Assembly (NCBI GenBank): GCA_004020315.1
Contig: SAQG01000002.1
Span: 393,495-457,494, forward strand
From: Mesorhizobium sp.
GTDB taxonomy: Bacteria > Pseudomonadota > Alphaproteobacteria > Rhizobiales > Rhizobiaceae
Reading direction: 5' to 3'
DNA length: 64,000 nucleotides
Below the pieces are notes generated by a model, which was given only the letters and a program-made list of their open reading frames with translations, was not told the origin of the DNA and ran no database searches. Made by a program: the position numbers and the translations under genes. Below are positions 44,696 through 53,392 of this stretch, piece after piece (position 1 is the first letter of the stretch; each line of letters opens with the position of its first letter).

Positions 44696-45592
44696 TCATG
44701 CCGTCTTGACGTATTTCCGCCAGCTATGTTCCGGGCGGAACCCGAGCACATCCCGCGCCTTGCGGTTCGAAAGCAGCGTCTCGTATTCGCCGAGTTCAAC
44801 CTTGACCGGCACGCCGGGATAAAACCGCTTCAAGAGTTCAGCCGTCGGCAGGTCGGACGAGGTGTCGTCATTGGCGGCGTTGAACACCTGATAGCCGAGC
44901 CCGTCCTTCTCAATGGCGCGCAGCGTGATCTGGCCGAGGTCGCGCGCGTCGATATAGCTCCAGGCGATCCGCTTGCGGAAACCCGGATCGGCGAACCATT
45001 TCGGGAACAGCGAATATTCATGCGGCTCGATGACGTTGCCGATGCGCAAGGCATAGATGTCGATGCCGCTGCGCAGGGCGAAGGCGCGCGCCGTCTTCTC
45101 GTTGACGATCTTGGACAGCGCGTAGCTGTCCATCGGATCGACATCGTAGTCTTCGTCGAGCGGGAAATGCGTCGGGTTGCGCGGCTCATTGGCGAAAACC
45201 AGCCCATAGGTCGTCTCGCTGGAGGCGATCACCACCTTGCGGATGCCGAGCTTCACCGCAGCCTCGATGACATTGTAAGTGCCGAGCGCGTTGATGCGGA
45301 ACACCTCGTTATCGGGCGTGATCATGATGCGCGGGATGGCCGCGAAGTGCACCACGGCATCGACCGGCTGCGCGCGCAACGACGGGTCGAATTCATGCAG
45401 GCCCATATAGCTCGACAGCGCATTGAACACCTGCCCGCTGTCGGTGATGTCGGTTATCAGCGTGCGCACCTTGGAATTGTCGAGCGGCTTGGTATCGATG
45501 TTGAGCACCTGGCATCCCTGCTCGACCAGATACTGCACGACATGACGCCCGGCCTTGCCGCTGCCGCCGGTGAACATGATCCGCTTCGTCAT
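44696..45592 (-). CDS. NAD(P)-dependent epimerase/dehydratase (extended SDR)
   Basis: A 298-residue extended short-chain dehydrogenase: GGSGKAG cofactor loop at residues 9-15, ASSETTYG (catalytic serine region), catalytic Tyr157 and Lys161 (YALSK), and INALGTYNVIEAA. It probably oxidises or epimerises a sugar or sugar acid. The ATG at 45592 has GGAGAG four bases upstream; the ATG at 45604 is less likely. It is divergent from the beta-hydroxyacid dehydrogenase gene with a palindromic operator between them, and lies upstream of the GntR regulator copy 1. It does not closely match uronate dehydrogenase by eye. Confidence 0.88.
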   Translation of the reverse strand: MTKRIMFTGGSGKAGRHVVQYLVEQGCQVLNIDTKPLDNSKVRTLITDITDSGQVFNALSSYMGLHEFDPSLRAQPVDAVVHFAAIPRIMITPDNEVFRINALGTYNVIEAAVKLGIRKVVIASSETTYGLVFANEPRNPTHFPLDEDYDVDPMDSYALSKIVNEKTARAFALRSGIDIYALRIGNVIEPHEYSLFPKWFADPGFRKRIAWSYIDARDLGQITLRAIEKDGLGYQVFNAANDDTSSDLPTAELLKRFYPGVPVKVELGEYETLLSNRKARDVLGFRPEHSWRKYVKTA

Positions 45593-45623
45593 TTTGCTCT
45601 CCACATTCCCTGGAATTCATGTG

Positions 45624-45638
45624 TATTGTCAGACAATA
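45624..45638. promoter_or_regulatory. FadR/GntR-type operator in the divergent promoter
   Basis: TATTGTCAGACAATA is a perfect 15-bp palindrome that contains TTGTCAGACAA, an exact match to the FadR-subfamily consensus TNGTNNNACNA. It lies 32 bases upstream of the SDR start and 108 bases upstream of the beta-hydroxyacid dehydrogenase start. A related site is at 53241-53253 ahead of the sugar importer. Confidence 0.75.
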
Positions 45639-45745
45639 TCGAACTCTGCAATCGCCTGCCACCGCCTGCGGCGAAAACCCGCTTCAACAATTCGCCTGCC
45701 AAAGTGCAGCGCCGTCATCGAGACCTCAACACAGGATTACATGCC

Positions 45746-46678
45746 ATGAATACGACTGCCGCGAGCGAAAAGATCGGCTTCATCGGACTTGGCTTGATGG
45801 GGCACGGGATCGCGAAGAATATAGTCGACAAGGGCTATTCGCTGACGTTTCTCGGCCGCAAGAACCGCGCTCCGGCGGAAGACCTGCTCGGCCGGGGTGC
45901 GAAGGAAGCCGCGACCTCGCGCGACGTCGCGGCGGCATCTGATATCGTCTTCATCTGCGTCACCGGCTCGCGCGAGGTCGAAGCCATCATCCGAGGGCCC
46001 GGCGGCCTCAAGGAAGGCCTGAAGAAGGGTTCGGTAGTCGTCGATTGCTCGACCTCGGATCCCACCTCGACGGTAGCGCTTGCTGCCGAACTCAAGGCGC
46101 TCGGCATCGATTATGTCGACGCCCCGCTCAGCCGCACGCCGAAGGAGGCCTGGGAAGGCACGCTCGACGCCATGGTCGGTGCATCCGACGCGGTCTTTGC
46201 CCGGCTGAAGCCGGTGCTCGACACCTGGGCCGGACGTATCGTCCATATCGGCGACACCGGCGACGGCCACCGTATGAAGCTGCTCAACAATTTCATCTCG
46301 CTGGGCTATGCGGCGATCTATTCCGAGGCGCTGGCGCTGGCCGAGAAGGTCGGCATCTCGCCGCCGCGCTTCGACAGCGTCATCCGCAACGGCCGCATGG
46401 ATTGCGGCTTCTACCAGACGTTCATGCGCTGGACGCTGGAAGGCGACCGCGACGCGCACAAATTCACCATCGCCAACGCCTTCAAGGACCTCACCTATCT
46501 CGAATCGATGGCGGGTGCTGCCGGCATCGCCAACCCGCTCGGCAATGCCACGAAGAACGCTTTCGCCGGCGCCTTCGCCGCCGGGCCGGCCGATCAATAT
46601 GTGCCGATGCTGGCCACACATATCGGCAAGGTCAACGGCGTTGACCTGACGCCGCCTACAGCGCCACGCGTCCGATAG
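45746..46678 (+). CDS. NAD(P)-dependent beta-hydroxyacid dehydrogenase (3-hydroxyisobutyrate dehydrogenase family)
   Basis: A 310-residue dehydrogenase: Rossmann motif GFIGLGLMGHGIA near the N-terminus, catalytic Lys178 in GDGHRMKLLNNF, and the C-terminal helical dimerisation domain. The usual substrate-binding DAPVSGG is DAPLSRT here, which sets it in a divergent clade. Members oxidise beta-hydroxy acids such as tartronate semialdehyde, L-threonate or hydroxyisobutyrate. The longer frame opening at 44480 is an antisense extension through the SDR gene. A weak ribosome-binding site precedes the ATG. The gene is transcribed away from the SDR gene under the shared operator. Confidence 0.9.
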   Translation: MNTTAASEKIGFIGLGLMGHGIAKNIVDKGYSLTFLGRKNRAPAEDLLGRGAKEAATSRDVAAASDIVFICVTGSREVEAIIRGPGGLKEGLKKGSVVVDCSTSDPTSTVALAAELKALGIDYVDAPLSRTPKEAWEGTLDAMVGASDAVFARLKPVLDTWAGRIVHIGDTGDGHRMKLLNNFISLGYAAIYSEALALAEKVGISPPRFDSVIRNGRMDCGFYQTFMRWTLEGDRDAHKFTIANAFKDLTYLESMAGAAGIANPLGNATKNAFAGAFAAGPADQYVPMLATHIGKVNGVDLTPPTAPRVR

Positions 46679-47031
46679 GACGCGCAATGAAGGCCTGCAG
46701 AGCCGACATGGAATTTTCATGAGAAAGCCTGATCCATTGCAATAGAACCAGGCGCTATGCTCCTGTTTGATCATCATCTTCCGAGCCGAACCTTTAGGAC
46801 TATCATCTATGGGCAAACCCGATCAGCCAGCGCAAATGGCCAAGATGGGTAAGAATGTTGCCATTCGTCTCGTCGATGAGAACGAGCAAGTGGCGCCAAT
46901 TGCCGACCTTGCCAGCGACGCCGGAAGGTAAAGTCTCGCCCCCAAAGGAGGCGCTGGCGAAGGAATCATCCCTCGCTGGTCGACAAGGTGAGCGCTGTAG
47001 AAGCGACGAGCGGGTGCGGGCGCGAGCCCCA
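46679..47031. other. Intergenic region between the beta-hydroxyacid dehydrogenase and adenylate cyclase genes
   Basis: About 350 bases where the two genes converge. A 40-codon frame (46809-46931, plus strand) is present, but it has only an AGGA about ten bases from its ATG and no recognised homology. No strong terminator hairpin was found. Confidence 0.4.
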
Positions 47032-49497
47032 CTACCCAAGCTTGTGACAAAGTCGATCGAGAACGTCTCGAAGCGCATTAGCGGCTTGGTCACGCTCGTC
47101 AGCAGACATCAGCTCGGGTTCAGCCTCCAGCCTGAGATGCGGCAGCACGGTTCGAACGGCGCTGCGGGCGGCGACCATATTGGCCATCAGATCGAGGACG
47201 CGATAGGTGGCGACGGGATAGGCGATACCCCTGACCTGGATGTGTCCCAGTTCCACGCAGGCGATAGTGTCCTTCACTTGCGCAAACGTCTCATAGGAAA
47301 TGAGCACGGCGCCCGGCGGCGCCTCCTGCTCGAGGCGTGAGGCGAGATTCACGGCGCCGCCGATGATCGTGTAGTCCATCCGGTCTTCGCTGCCGAAATT
47401 GCCGACGGTGCAGTAGTCGGTATGGATGCCGATGCGGCAGCGCAGCGGCGTTTCGATGCCGATGTCACGCCAGATTTCGGCAAGGTCGGTCATCCGCTTC
47501 TGCATGGCGAGGGCCATCTCGACGCAGGCGAGCGCGTCCTCCTTGACACCGCGAGTCTCCGGATCGCCGAAAAACATCAAGATCGCGTCACCGACATACT
47601 TATCGATCGTCGCGCCGTGATCCGAAGCAATTTTCGACATTTCCGTCAGATAGTGGTTGAGGAGCTGGGTGAGATCCTCGGACTCCATCTTGTCAGTGGT
47701 CTCGGTAAAGCCAGCGATGTCTGAGAAGCATATGGTCAGCTTCTTGCGCTGGCTGGCGATCCTGACGTCCTGACGGCCAGAAAATATCGATTTGTACACC
47801 TGCGGCGCAAGATACTTGGCCAGCTTGTTGGAAAGCGCCTCGAGAGCCGCGGATTTCTCGGCGAGGTTCTCCTCCCGTTGCTTCAGCTCCGTGATGTCCG
47901 AGTAGACGGCGACCGTTCCGCCGCCGGTGATCCGCCGCTCGCCTATCATGATCCATCGTCCATCGCCGCGCCGCTGCACCCAGGGGTCGCCAGGGTTGCG
48001 GTGCCGAGAGAGCCGCTCGGCGACCCATTCCTCGACCCGCCCCTCAGCATCCTTGATGTAGCCGCGCTCAGCGGACCGGCGGATGATGTGCTCGAACGTC
48101 GTGCCGGGCGTCATTTCCTCCAGGCCGGCGTAGAGCAGTTCGCGATAGCGGCTGTTGCTGAGGACGAGCCGGTCCTGCCCGTCGTAGAGAGCGAATCCCT
48201 CGGAGATGCTCTCGATGGCATCGACGAGCCGCTGGCGCGCCTCGGCGACCTCGCGCAGGTTCTTTTCCTCGACCTCGACCGCGGTGTCCCGGAACAGCCT
48301 GAGCGCCTCGGCCATGCGGCCGATTTCGTCTCGGCCGGCCGCAGGTAGGGGCGCTCGAAGATTGCCGCCAGCGATCGCGAACATGCCTTGGCTCACCGCC
48401 CCCAGCCGGGCGAGAAGGCTTCGGTCAACATAGAGCCAGACCACCAGAACCGAACTCAGAAGACTGAGGAAGGCGGAGCCAAGGACAACTCCGGTGCCGT
48501 AGCGCTGGACGACCGCGGCTTCGAGACCGGACGCGGTGATCTCGCGGTCCGCCGCGGCGACCAGCCGATCAACGGCAGCGGTGAGGCTGCGCGACAGCCG
48601 ATTGTTTTCGCCGAGAAGCTTTTCGCCCTGCGCCAGGACGGCGAGCTCGTCCTGGCGGGCCTTGGGGATGCTCTTTTCGCCATCGATCAGCGCCTTAAAC
48701 TCGTCCACCCGTTGTCGGAAGCGGACCTGCAGCTTCACGTCGATCTCGGCGGAGATCGTTTCCAGAGCAGCAAGGGACCGGCGCAGCGGAAACAGGGCCA
48801 ACGCCAGATCGCCCGGCGTCGACGCGTCCGCCGTCCTGACCAGAGCGTCGTTGACCGCCGATATCTCCTGGTGCGCCCTCTGTTGGGGGATGTAGGCTGC
48901 AATCGCCTGGACGAGATCGGCCATGACCGCCGCGCTTCGATCCGGCGCGAGCGATGCGTCGGCCGCAGCCGCCCGCCACTGCGCGAGCTTGGAATTCATC
49001 ACCAGGATGCCGGAGGCCACGAGACGCTGGCCTGCAATTGTCGTCGCCGACAACCGGCGCAACAGCCCTTCCTTGCGCGCGACCACGGCGAGGCGCGTGG
49101 CAACAAGGTCGTCGAGAGCGTCGAGGTTGCGCCTGAGACCGAGCACCGCAGCCTCGATCTCAGCCACCGCTGGCGTTTCGAGCGCGGCACCCTTGAGCGC
49201 GGCCAGCAGCTCCTCGAGGCGCGTCATCTCGACCCCGATCGCGGCCGAGACTTCGTTGTGCCGGGCTTTGCTAATCGACGTCAGCACGGCCGGCGCAATG
49301 GCCGCGACCCGCTCGGCCTGGCGCGACAGCTGGAGGGAGGCAAGCGCCGACGGCACCCGATCTCTGGTGATGCGGTCGACGACGTCGCCGACCTGGAGAA
49401 AGGCATACAGGGCAGCCGCTGTTGCCAGCACTGCAAAGGCGCTGATCCCGAAAAAAGCCAGCAGCAGGCGGCCGCGTATGCCGAGGCGTTCAAGCAT
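47032..49497 (-). CDS. Membrane adenylate cyclase (class III) with periplasmic sensor, HAMP and PAS domains
   Basis: An 821-residue protein. A transmembrane helix (residues 11-33), a helical periplasmic region (about 35-332), a second helix (about 335-356), HAMP (357-410), PAS (about 424-538: [19 protein letters not shown]), and a C-terminal class III cyclase domain (about 585-770). Catalytic residues are complete: metal-binding Asp593 and Asp637, adenine-selecting Lys633 and Thr710, transition-state Asn717 and Arg721, so cAMP is the expected product. The periplasmic part is wholly alpha-helical and Ala/Leu-rich like the sensor domain of TorS-type proteins. The gene follows a periplasmic binding-protein gene by 81 bases on the same strand. 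Confidence 0.9.
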   Translation of the reverse strand: MLERLGIRGRLLLAFFGISAFAVLATAAALYAFLQVGDVVDRITRDRVPSALASLQLSRQAERVAAIAPAVLTSISKARHNEVSAAIGVEMTRLEELLAALKGAALETPAVAEIEAAVLGLRRNLDALDDLVATRLAVVARKEGLLRRLSATTIAGQRLVASGILVMNSKLAQWRAAAADASLAPDRSAAVMADLVQAIAAYIPQQRAHQEISAVNDALVRTADASTPGDLALALFPLRRSLAALETISAEIDVKLQVRFRQRVDEFKALIDGEKSIPKARQDELAVLAQGEKLLGENNRLSRSLTAAVDRLVAAADREITASGLEAAVVQRYGTGVVLGSAFLSLLSSVLVVWLYVDRSLLARLGAVSQGMFAIAGGNLRAPLPAAGRDEIGRMAEALRLFRDTAVEVEEKNLREVAEARQRLVDAIESISEGFALYDGQDRLVLSNSRYRELLYAGLEEMTPGTTFEHIIRRSAERGYIKDAEGRVEEWVAERLSRHRNPGDPWVQRRGDGRWIMIGERRITGGGTVAVYSDITELKQREENLAEKSAALEALSNKLAKYLAPQVYKSIFSGRQDVRIASQRKKLTICFSDIAGFTETTDKMESEDLTQLLNHYLTEMSKIASDHGATIDKYVGDAILMFFGDPETRGVKEDALACVEMALAMQKRMTDLAEIWRDIGIETPLRCRIGIHTDYCTVGNFGSEDRMDYTIIGGAVNLASRLEQEAPPGAVLISYETFAQVKDTIACVELGHIQVRGIAYPVATYRVLDLMANMVAARSAVRTVLPHLRLEAEPELMSADERDQAANALRDVLDRLCHKLG

Positions 49498-49578
49498 CGC
49501 GGCAACGCTTTGATCCGAATGAACCCGCTAAGGTGGTCTGCATCAGATATCCCATGCGGCGCGCCGTCGAATTGGCCC

Positions 49579-50676
49579 TTACTCGACCGGCACGTACTCT
49601 CCACTTCGCCACACGTACCATACCCATTTCTGGGTCGAGAGATCGCCCTTGTCGTCGAAATCGATCGAGCCCAGGACAGTGTCGAACTCCTGCCCGCGCA
49701 GGGTCGCGATGACCGTCGCCAGCTCCAGCGAACCTGCCTTCTCGACCGCCTGCGCCCAGACCTGGACGGCAGCGTAGCTCAGCAGCGTGTAGCCTGCGGG
49801 CTCGAAGTTTTCGGCACGGAATCGCTCCACTACCGGGGCCGCTTCGGGGTTTCGCCGTGGGTCCGCGGAGAACGTGAAGAGGGTCCCCTCGGCCGCGGGG
49901 CCGGCGATCAGGGCAAATTCCTCGGTCGCCAGGGCATCGCCGGAGATGATCTGAACCGCGTAGCCGCGGTCGCGTGCGGCGCGAGCAATCAGCGCAACCT
50001 CTGCATGATACCCACCGACATACAGCACGGCGATGCCAGCGGCCTGTAGTGCAGCGACCTCGGCCGAATAGTCGTCCTTGCCTGGGGTGTACGCGTCGTA
50101 GACAGCTTCGGTCACGCCCCGCTTGTTCAGCTGCTTTCTGGTCTCATCGGCGAGACCTTTCCCATATGTCGTGCTGTCGTGAAGGATCGCGACCTTCTTG
50201 TCGCCCCAGTGATCGGCTAGGTGGTTGCCGGCCACGATTCCTTGCGTATCGTCGCGACCAATGACGCGGAAGACGTTGGCCCGACCCTGTTCGGTCAGCT
50301 GCGGATTGGTCGATCCCGGCGAAATCTGCAGAACTCCCGCCGCCTCGTACACCTCCGATGCCGGGATCGAGGCTCCGGAGCAGTAGTGACCGATGACGAG
50401 CACCACGCCATCAGCGACCAGCTTCCGGGCTGCCACCACCGCCTGCTCGGGATCGCAGAAATCGTCGACCGCGATTAACCCCACCTGCTGGCCGAGAACG
50501 CCGCCCGCCGCATTGAAGTCGGCAACAGCCATCTCTGCCCCACGCTGCCCCTGCTCGCCAATCCAGGCGAGCCGTCCCGTCATCGCGGCCGAAACCCCGA
50601 CCAATACCTCCGCCCGCGCGGGGCAGATGAACAACGCCGCGAGCGCCACAAAAGCCACTGTGATGATACGGTGCAT
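49579..50676 (-). CDS. Orphan periplasmic amino-acid-type binding protein (LivJ-like), possible sensor partner
   Basis: A 365-residue type 1 periplasmic-binding protein with signal peptide (IITVAFVALAALFICPARA). Family segments: VGVSAAMTGRLAWIGEQGQRG; LVIGHYCSGASIPASEVYEAAG; QISPGSTNPQLTEQG; ILHDSTTYGKGLADETRKQL. Relatives bind branched-chain amino acids, amides or aromatic acids. No permease or ATPase gene is linked; instead the adenylate cyclase follows by 81 bases. It may therefore act as the ligand-loaded partner of the cyclase's periplasmic domain rather than as an importer component. A GTG at 50685 is an alternative start; the ATG at 50676 is preferred. Confidence 0.88.
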   Translation of the reverse strand: MHRIITVAFVALAALFICPARAEVLVGVSAAMTGRLAWIGEQGQRGAEMAVADFNAAGGVLGQQVGLIAVDDFCDPEQAVVAARKLVADGVVLVIGHYCSGASIPASEVYEAAGVLQISPGSTNPQLTEQGRANVFRVIGRDDTQGIVAGNHLADHWGDKKVAILHDSTTYGKGLADETRKQLNKRGVTEAVYDAYTPGKDDYSAEVAALQAAGIAVLYVGGYHAEVALIARAARDRGYAVQIISGDALATEEFALIAGPAAEGTLFTFSADPRRNPEAAPVVERFRAENFEPAGYTLLSYAAVQVWAQAVEKAGSLELATVIATLRGQEFDTVLGSIDFDDKGDLSTQKWVWYVWRSGEYVPVE

Positions 50677-51044
50677 GGATGACACCCAAACCGTGTAGTT
50701 TACGCCAATCCCGTCAACGCCGACAGTCCTTTCCGCGAACGTGGATATCTTGGCTGTTCCTACAGCGCACTCGTCTCGTCGTTGATTAGGCTTATACCTG
50801 GATTTGCCATATCCCTGCGCGGGTTAGTTGACGGCTGAAGCGCTCGCGCTTGCCGAGGTTCTCAACAAAATCGGGCCCTAAGCGGTTGTTGCCATCGCGT
50901 GCTACGAAGTGGATTGCCCCCTTTGCAGACGTTCCGGCCCGACCTACGAAGGTCGCTTTCGGGTCATGGGCGGGAGTTCGGCCGGGCGCGAACGAATTTC
51001 CGCTTAGAGCCGAACTTGGCCGTTCAGAGTGATTGCGTTTGACC
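50677..51044. other. Intergenic region between the binding-protein gene and GntR copy 2
   Basis: About 370 bases. It must contain the promoter for the binding-protein/cyclase pair on the minus strand, but no good -35/-10 pair stands out. Short frames on both strands (for example 50850-51032 plus) have no recognisable homology or ribosome-binding site. Confidence 0.4.
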
Positions 51045-51842
51045 TTACCGCCGCGACCGCCCGATAACGTCGTCGGTGTTGGCGAGCAGCCTGTGCACGG
51101 CATTCCTTGCCGCCGCCGGACGCCTGAGCCGGATGTTCTTTTCGATCGCCTCGTGCAGCTTCTGCGCCCGAGGCTGGTCGCTGGTTTCGCGCGTGACGAA
51201 AACGAAGAGGTGGTCGAGTGCGGATTCGATCAGCACGCCGAGCGGCACCAGAAGGTCGTTGCCCGACGCCCGCAGGATGGCGAGATGAAAACGCGTATCG
51301 GCGCGGGTGCGCTCCGGCAGTGTCGCCGCCTCCCCCATCTCACGGCAGGCCTGGCTGATCTCGGCCATCTGCTCGTCGCTACGCCGGATTGCGGCAAACG
51401 CGCTGGCTTCCGGCTCGATGATGTGGCGGAATTCCTGAACGGTGCGCAGGAACATCTCGCGATCGGGCGCCGTCGCGTACCAGGCGAGCACGTCGCGATC
51501 GAGCAGGTTCCAGCGCTCCTTCGGCTCGACCCAGCTGCCGATCTTGGGGCGTGAGGCCAGCAGGCTCTTGGCCATCAGCATCTTGATCGCTTCGCGAACC
51601 GCCGAGCGGCTGACGTTGAAAGTCTCGGACCATTTGGCTTCGTTGGGCAGGATGGTTCCCGGCGGATAGTCGCCGCGCACGATCCTGAGACCGATCTCGT
51701 TGGCCAGCGACGCATGTACGCTCGATCCGGGGATCAGCGCCGCGTCGGTACGGCGAGCGCCGGACGGACGGGCAGCCAGCGCCTTGACATTGGCCCGTGC
51801 CCTGACCTTGGTGAGTCGCTTTTTTAATCTTGCGTCCGACAT
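51045..51842 (-). CDS. GntR-family regulator, FadR/FCD subfamily (copy 2)
   Basis: A 265-residue FCD-type regulator nearly identical in its winged helix and effector domains to copy 1 at 43817-44593; differences concentrate in the N-terminal tail and in the last 40 residues (HLFVFVTRETSDQPRAQ versus HLFAYTTREVDDLQHAQ). The DNA-recognition segment differs from copy 1 at a single position (FNVSRSAVREAIK versus FDVSRSAVREAIK), so both should bind the same operator. The ATG at 51842 has GGGGA about six bases upstream; the frame opening at 52016 is unsupported. It lies 134 bases downstream of the sugar-binding protein gene on the same strand. Confidence 0.92.
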   Translation of the reverse strand: MSDARLKKRLTKVRARANVKALAARPSGARRTDAALIPGSSVHASLANEIGLRIVRGDYPPGTILPNEAKWSETFNVSRSAVREAIKMLMAKSLLASRPKIGSWVEPKERWNLLDRDVLAWYATAPDREMFLRTVQEFRHIIEPEASAFAAIRRSDEQMAEISQACREMGEAATLPERTRADTRFHLAILRASGNDLLVPLGVLIESALDHLFVFVTRETSDQPRAQKLHEAIEKNIRLRRPAAARNAVHRLLANTDDVIGRSRR

Positions 51843-51976
51843 CCATGTTCCCCGGCACAGGCTGAACTCAAGGCGCAGCAAAGCAGGGGCGGTTCGCCCC
51901 AGCACTGTCACCTCGTAGGTTTTCGTGAACCGGTGTGACGGGGCGCCCGTCGATCGGACGCCCCGAAACTGCAAAC

Positions 51977-52966
51977 CTACTTCTGGATGCAGGTATCGGC
52001 CGTATCCTTGGTGCACTCGTCGAGACCGGTGAAGACCGGATCGGCGACGGGCTTGCCTTCGATCAGGTCGATCATCACCGAGGGCGCCTTGTAGCCCATC
52101 TCGAACGGCCGCTGGCCGACCAGTGCGGTCACCAGACCCTCCTTGGCAATGGCCACTTCCTCGCCGATCGTATCGGCAGCGCCGATGACGAACTCGTTCT
52201 TGGCGATCTTGTCGGCCATCGGCTTGAACAGGTCGCGATAGGGTTGCGGCGCGCCGAACAGCGGCCAGCCGCCCATGATGCCGAAAGCGTCGAGATCGGG
52301 ATTGGCGGCGAGGATATCGGTCATCGCCTGCACGCCCTTGGCGCCGTCGTCATTGGTGAACACCGGGCAGCCGGCGACCTCGGTCCAGCCGCCCTCGCCG
52401 GCGAGCGCCGGGAGATCCTTCTGGCCTGTAAGCGCGTCGCGCATGCCCTGTGCGCGGCGCAGGATGTTGTCGGCCGCGGGATTGCCTTGGATGGTGCAGA
52501 TCTTGCCACCTTCCGGCTTGGCCTTCTTGATGTACTCGCCGATCTTGTAGCCCATCAGGTAATTGTCGGTGCCAAGATAGGTCTTGCGCAGCGCCGCATC
52601 TTCCTTGCTGAGGTCTGCGTCGAGGGTCATGATCGGGATCGACGGATTGGCGCTTTTAAGGGTCTGTGCGATCAGCGGCGCGTTGGACGGCGAAATCGCC
52701 ATCGCCGCCGTGTCCGGCTTGCTCAGCATGTCCTGGACGATCTGGGCTTCGCCGGCCTCGTCCGAGGTCGACGCCGGACCGGTGTAGAAGCACTCATACT
52801 CCGAGTTGGCGTTTTCCTTGTTCCATTTCTGGCAACCCTGGTTGATGGCCTCAAAGAACGGATTGTCGAGCCCCTTCACCACGATGACGAGCTGTTTCTT
52901 GGCCAAAGCCGGCCCGGCGCCCAACGCCAACACGGCGACAGCAGCGAGCAATAGTGATTTCCTCAT
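51977..52966 (-). CDS. Sugar ABC transporter periplasmic binding protein (FrcB/RbsB-like)
   Basis: A 329-residue protein. Signal peptide (LLLAAVAVLALGAGPALA), then a type 1 periplasmic-binding fold (LVIVVKGLDNPFFEAINQGCQ; AMAISPSNAPLIAQTLKSA; PIMTLDADLSKEDA; IQGNPAADNILRRAQGMRDAL). GGGAGG lies seven bases before the ATG. It is divergent from the ATPase and permease genes of the same importer, with a GntR-type operator between. The ligand is a sugar or sugar acid, not identifiable by eye. Confidence 0.9.
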   Translation of the reverse strand: MRKSLLLAAVAVLALGAGPALAKKQLVIVVKGLDNPFFEAINQGCQKWNKENANSEYECFYTGPASTSDEAGEAQIVQDMLSKPDTAAMAISPSNAPLIAQTLKSANPSIPIMTLDADLSKEDAALRKTYLGTDNYLMGYKIGEYIKKAKPEGGKICTIQGNPAADNILRRAQGMRDALTGQKDLPALAGEGGWTEVAGCPVFTNDDGAKGVQAMTDILAANPDLDAFGIMGGWPLFGAPQPYRDLFKPMADKIAKNEFVIGAADTIGEEVAIAKEGLVTALVGQRPFEMGYKAPSVMIDLIEGKPVADPVFTGLDECTKDTADTCIQK

Positions 52967-53392
52967 GTCAGTCCTCCCTTGAAACAGACGGACACGGCGT
53001 GCCCGCCACACAGACCAGCCCGGATGCACGATGACAGAGGTTCGTTTCGCGAGCGCTCGTGTCGCCAAGCCGGGCCGATAAGTATTTCCAGATGCGGTCG
53101 CAGACCAGCGCGGTACGGACGCTGCCAGATCCTCGACCGATAAACCTCCGCCGATTCCGCCCGGCGCGCCGGAACAGGAGATCGGCATAATCTCCTCCGA
53201 CGCTTAGCTAATATCGGCTCGCGACCAACGTCAATTGCTATTTGTCCTACAAAACGGATTTTTCGAAAGAAGCCGCTGTTGACGGCAAGGGGGCATGTGC
53301 GTAAATGGGCGAAAGCGCTGTTCCCGGGAGGAGCTGGGAGAGCGAGGCCGCGGCAGAACCGCAGCCGGAAAGCACGGGGAGGAAGCAGTCTG
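52967..53392. other. Divergent promoter region of the sugar importer
   Basis: About 425 bases without a supported gene. On the minus strand a TTGACG (-35-like) and a TATTAG (-10-like) spaced 15 bases lie just downstream of the palindromic operator at 53241-53253 and may drive the binding-protein gene, leaving a leader of about 240 bases. A plus-strand promoter for the ATPase gene was not identified. Confidence 0.45.
53241..53253. promoter_or_regulatory. FadR/GntR-type operator ahead of the sugar importer
   Basis: TTTGT-CCT-ACAAA is a perfect inverted repeat and contains TTGTCCTACAA, matching TNGTNNNACNA. It lies in the divergent region between the binding-protein gene (minus) and the ATPase-permease genes (plus), and shares its half-site with the operator at 45624-45638. 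Confidence 0.7.

Noticed and set aside
44480..45745. N-terminal extension of the beta-hydroxyacid dehydrogenase frame
   Set aside because: It runs antisense through the SDR gene; homology starts at the ATG at 45746.
46809..46931. A 40-codon plus-strand frame
   Set aside because: It is short, with a poorly spaced Shine-Dalgarno and no family resemblance.
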